Assembly (NCBI GenBank): GCA_040218795.1 | Contig: JAVJQT010000011.1 | Span: 1-64,000 of the forward strand | DNA length: 64,000 bases | Source: CCMP332 sp040218795 | GTDB lineage: Bacteria; Bacteroidota; Bacteroidia; Cytophagales; CCMP332 | Reading direction: 5' to 3' | Part shown: positions 63,090-64,000 of the stretch, in pieces | How positions within the stretch are numbered: position 1 is the stretch's first letter | Layout: every line of letters begins with the position of its first letter | Notes under the pieces: generated by a model | Database searches by the model: none | What the model was told of the DNA's origin: nothing | The model's input: only the letters and a program-made list of their open reading frames with translations | Made by a program: the position numbers and the translations under genes

Positions 63090-63644
63090 TTAAGGATGAG
63101 CATCATTACTGCGCAGGGCTGATGGATTCATTCCCGTGACGTGTTTAAACTGTCCTGACAAATGATATGGGCTGCTAAAACCACATTTGAAGGCAATCTC
63201 TGATAGGGATAATTGCGTGTAAGCAAGTAACTCTTTGGCCTTTTCTATCCGTTGCTCAATGAAGTATTTTTCAATGCTTTTCCCCTCATATTTGCTAAAG
63301 AGATCGCTAATCACATCATAGCTTTGATTCATTTTCCCCGAAAGAAAATCCGATAAGCGCGACACTCTTTCACCATGACTATTAAGTTCGGTCCATTCGG
63401 TAATTAATTGCTTAATCTTAATTAGAGCTAGTTCATTTCTATCGGAGAGCAATTGGAAACCCAATCCATTGAGCATGGAATTCATTTTGGCTTTTTCCTC
63501 CTGTTTTAATGGTTCATCAAAAATGACTTTGCCCAATCGAATGTCTTTAATGGAGTAGCCCGCTGCTAGAAATAATTCCCGAATGGTATAAATGCACCTG
63601 TTGCACACCATTCCTTTAATATTGATTTCACGAATTTCTTCCAT
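63090..63644 (-). CDS. AraC-family regulator with N-terminal CxxC (HMA-like) domain
   Basis: A 184-residue regulator. Residues about 1-65 look like a heavy-metal-associated fold with IKGMVCNRCIYTIRELFLAAG, a CxxC site; about 90-184 is the AraC DNA-binding domain (SIEKYFIEQRIEKAKELL, LSEIAFKCGFSSPYHLSGQF). This suggests direct sensing of Cu(I) or another soft metal, coupled to DNA binding, and copA begins 80 bases downstream. I chose ATG 63644; an ATG at 63662 would add six residues. Confidence 0.87.
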   Translation of the reverse strand: MEEIREINIKGMVCNRCIYTIRELFLAAGYSIKDIRLGKVIFDEPLKQEEKAKMNSMLNGLGFQLLSDRNELALIKIKQLITEWTELNSHGERVSRLSDFLSGKMNQSYDVISDLFSKYEGKSIEKYFIEQRIEKAKELLAYTQLSLSEIAFKCGFSSPYHLSGQFKHVTGMNPSALRSNDAHP

Positions 63645-63718
63645 GATCAATGTTTCTAACAAAATTGATGCATGGATGTAGAAAAAGTGTTACATCATTT
63701 CGGCTGTCTGTTTCAAGA

Positions 63719-64000
63719 TTATGTGATCTGATCGATGGATCTGCGGATAGAATTGTCCCTGTTTTCTTTGAATTGGGAAGGGCTCAGGCCGGTCACTTTT
63801 TTGAATTGTGTAGAGAGATGAGCCACACTGCTGTAACCCAACTGATAGGCTATTTCCTTCACCGAAAGTTCATCGTAGAAAAGGTATTCCTTCACTTTTT
63901 CGATCTTTTGTTTGATGATGTATTGCTCCAGGGTGATGCCTTCCACTAAGGAAAACAAGCTACTTATATGTGAATAATCTTCGTCTAATTTTTCAGCCAA
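63719..64000 (-). CDS. Second AraC-family regulator, C-terminal part (partial)
   Basis: The C-terminal 93+ residues of an AraC-type protein whose 5' part runs off the window. It is clearly similar to the neighbouring regulator: LEQYIIKQKIEKVKEYLFYDELSVKEIAYQLGYSS in pieces matches the same helices. The TTG at the window edge is internal. Tandem AraC paralogues upstream of copA suggest a duplicated sensor; whether this one also has a CxxC N-domain cannot be seen. Confidence 0.88.
   Translation of the reverse strand: MAEKLDEDYSHISSLFSLVEGITLEQYIIKQKIEKVKEYLFYDELSVKEIAYQLGYSSVAHLSTQFKKVTGLSPSQFKENRDNSIRRSIDQIT

Overview
The window reads as chromosome of a low-GC Bacteroidota bacterium, possibly from the Cytophagales or Flavobacteriales side of the phylum. 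The signs are three proteins with Por-secretion (T9SS) type A C-terminal sorting domains, TonB-dependent receptors with a carboxypeptidase-regulatory-like N-domain, many short lipoproteins, weak ribosome binding sites, and single-polypeptide fusions typical of the phylum. I saw no rRNA, tRNA, CRISPR array, insertion sequence or phage gene.

Layout. (1) 1-10.3 kb is a heavy-metal island: the tail of a P1B-type ATPase, a dihydrolipoamide dehydrogenase, two CDF transporters, a detached CDF cytoplasmic domain, a TonB-receptor remnant, a giant RND pump fused to its own TolC-like outer-membrane protein, its lipoprotein adaptor, and a MazG-like pyrophosphohydrolase. Remnants and heptamer repeats show it has been rearranged. 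(2) 10.4-20.1 kb holds envelope and secreted proteins: lipoproteins, a BCCT transporter, a two-repeat CHRD protein, a PdeM-like phosphoesterase, two T9SS cargo proteins and a DUF155 protein. (3) 20.1-24.9 kb has an ECF sigma factor divergent from an overlapping four-gene operon: C39-like peptidase, RimK-type ATP-grasp ligase, GCS2-type carboxylate-amine ligase and N-formylglutamate amidohydrolase. This looks like a peptide or amide-forming system of unknown product and is my best candidate for undescribed biology. (4) 25-36.8 kb carries two membrane-bound class III cyclases around an AraC/TPR regulator, an ankyrin lipoprotein, an acyltransferase, MscS, an orphan XdhC/MocA pair and a LamG T9SS protein.

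(5) 37.0-45.5 kb is an inorganic-carbon module: beta-carbonic anhydrase, a SulP transporter with an extra C-terminal domain, DabB and DabA, with a divergent Crp/Fnr regulator whose start is preceded by a perfect 17-bp inverted repeat. (6) 46.0-53.9 kb is a sucrose utilisation locus: LacI regulator with a near-perfect operator, TonB receptor, sucrose phosphorylase, sucrose-type MFS symporter and PfkB fructokinase. (7) 54.4-56.6 kb is a DGPF/YCII protein, an ECF42-like sigma factor and a small membrane protein. (8) 56.8-64.0 kb is a copper homeostasis operon: CopA ATPase, ferredoxin-reductase-like flavoprotein, HMA chaperone, DUF3347 protein and a multicopper oxidase fused to a CopB-like barrel. 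Tandem AraC regulators lie upstream; the complete one carries a metal-binding-like CxxC N-domain.

All functions are inferred by reading motifs and recalling families; no database search was possible.
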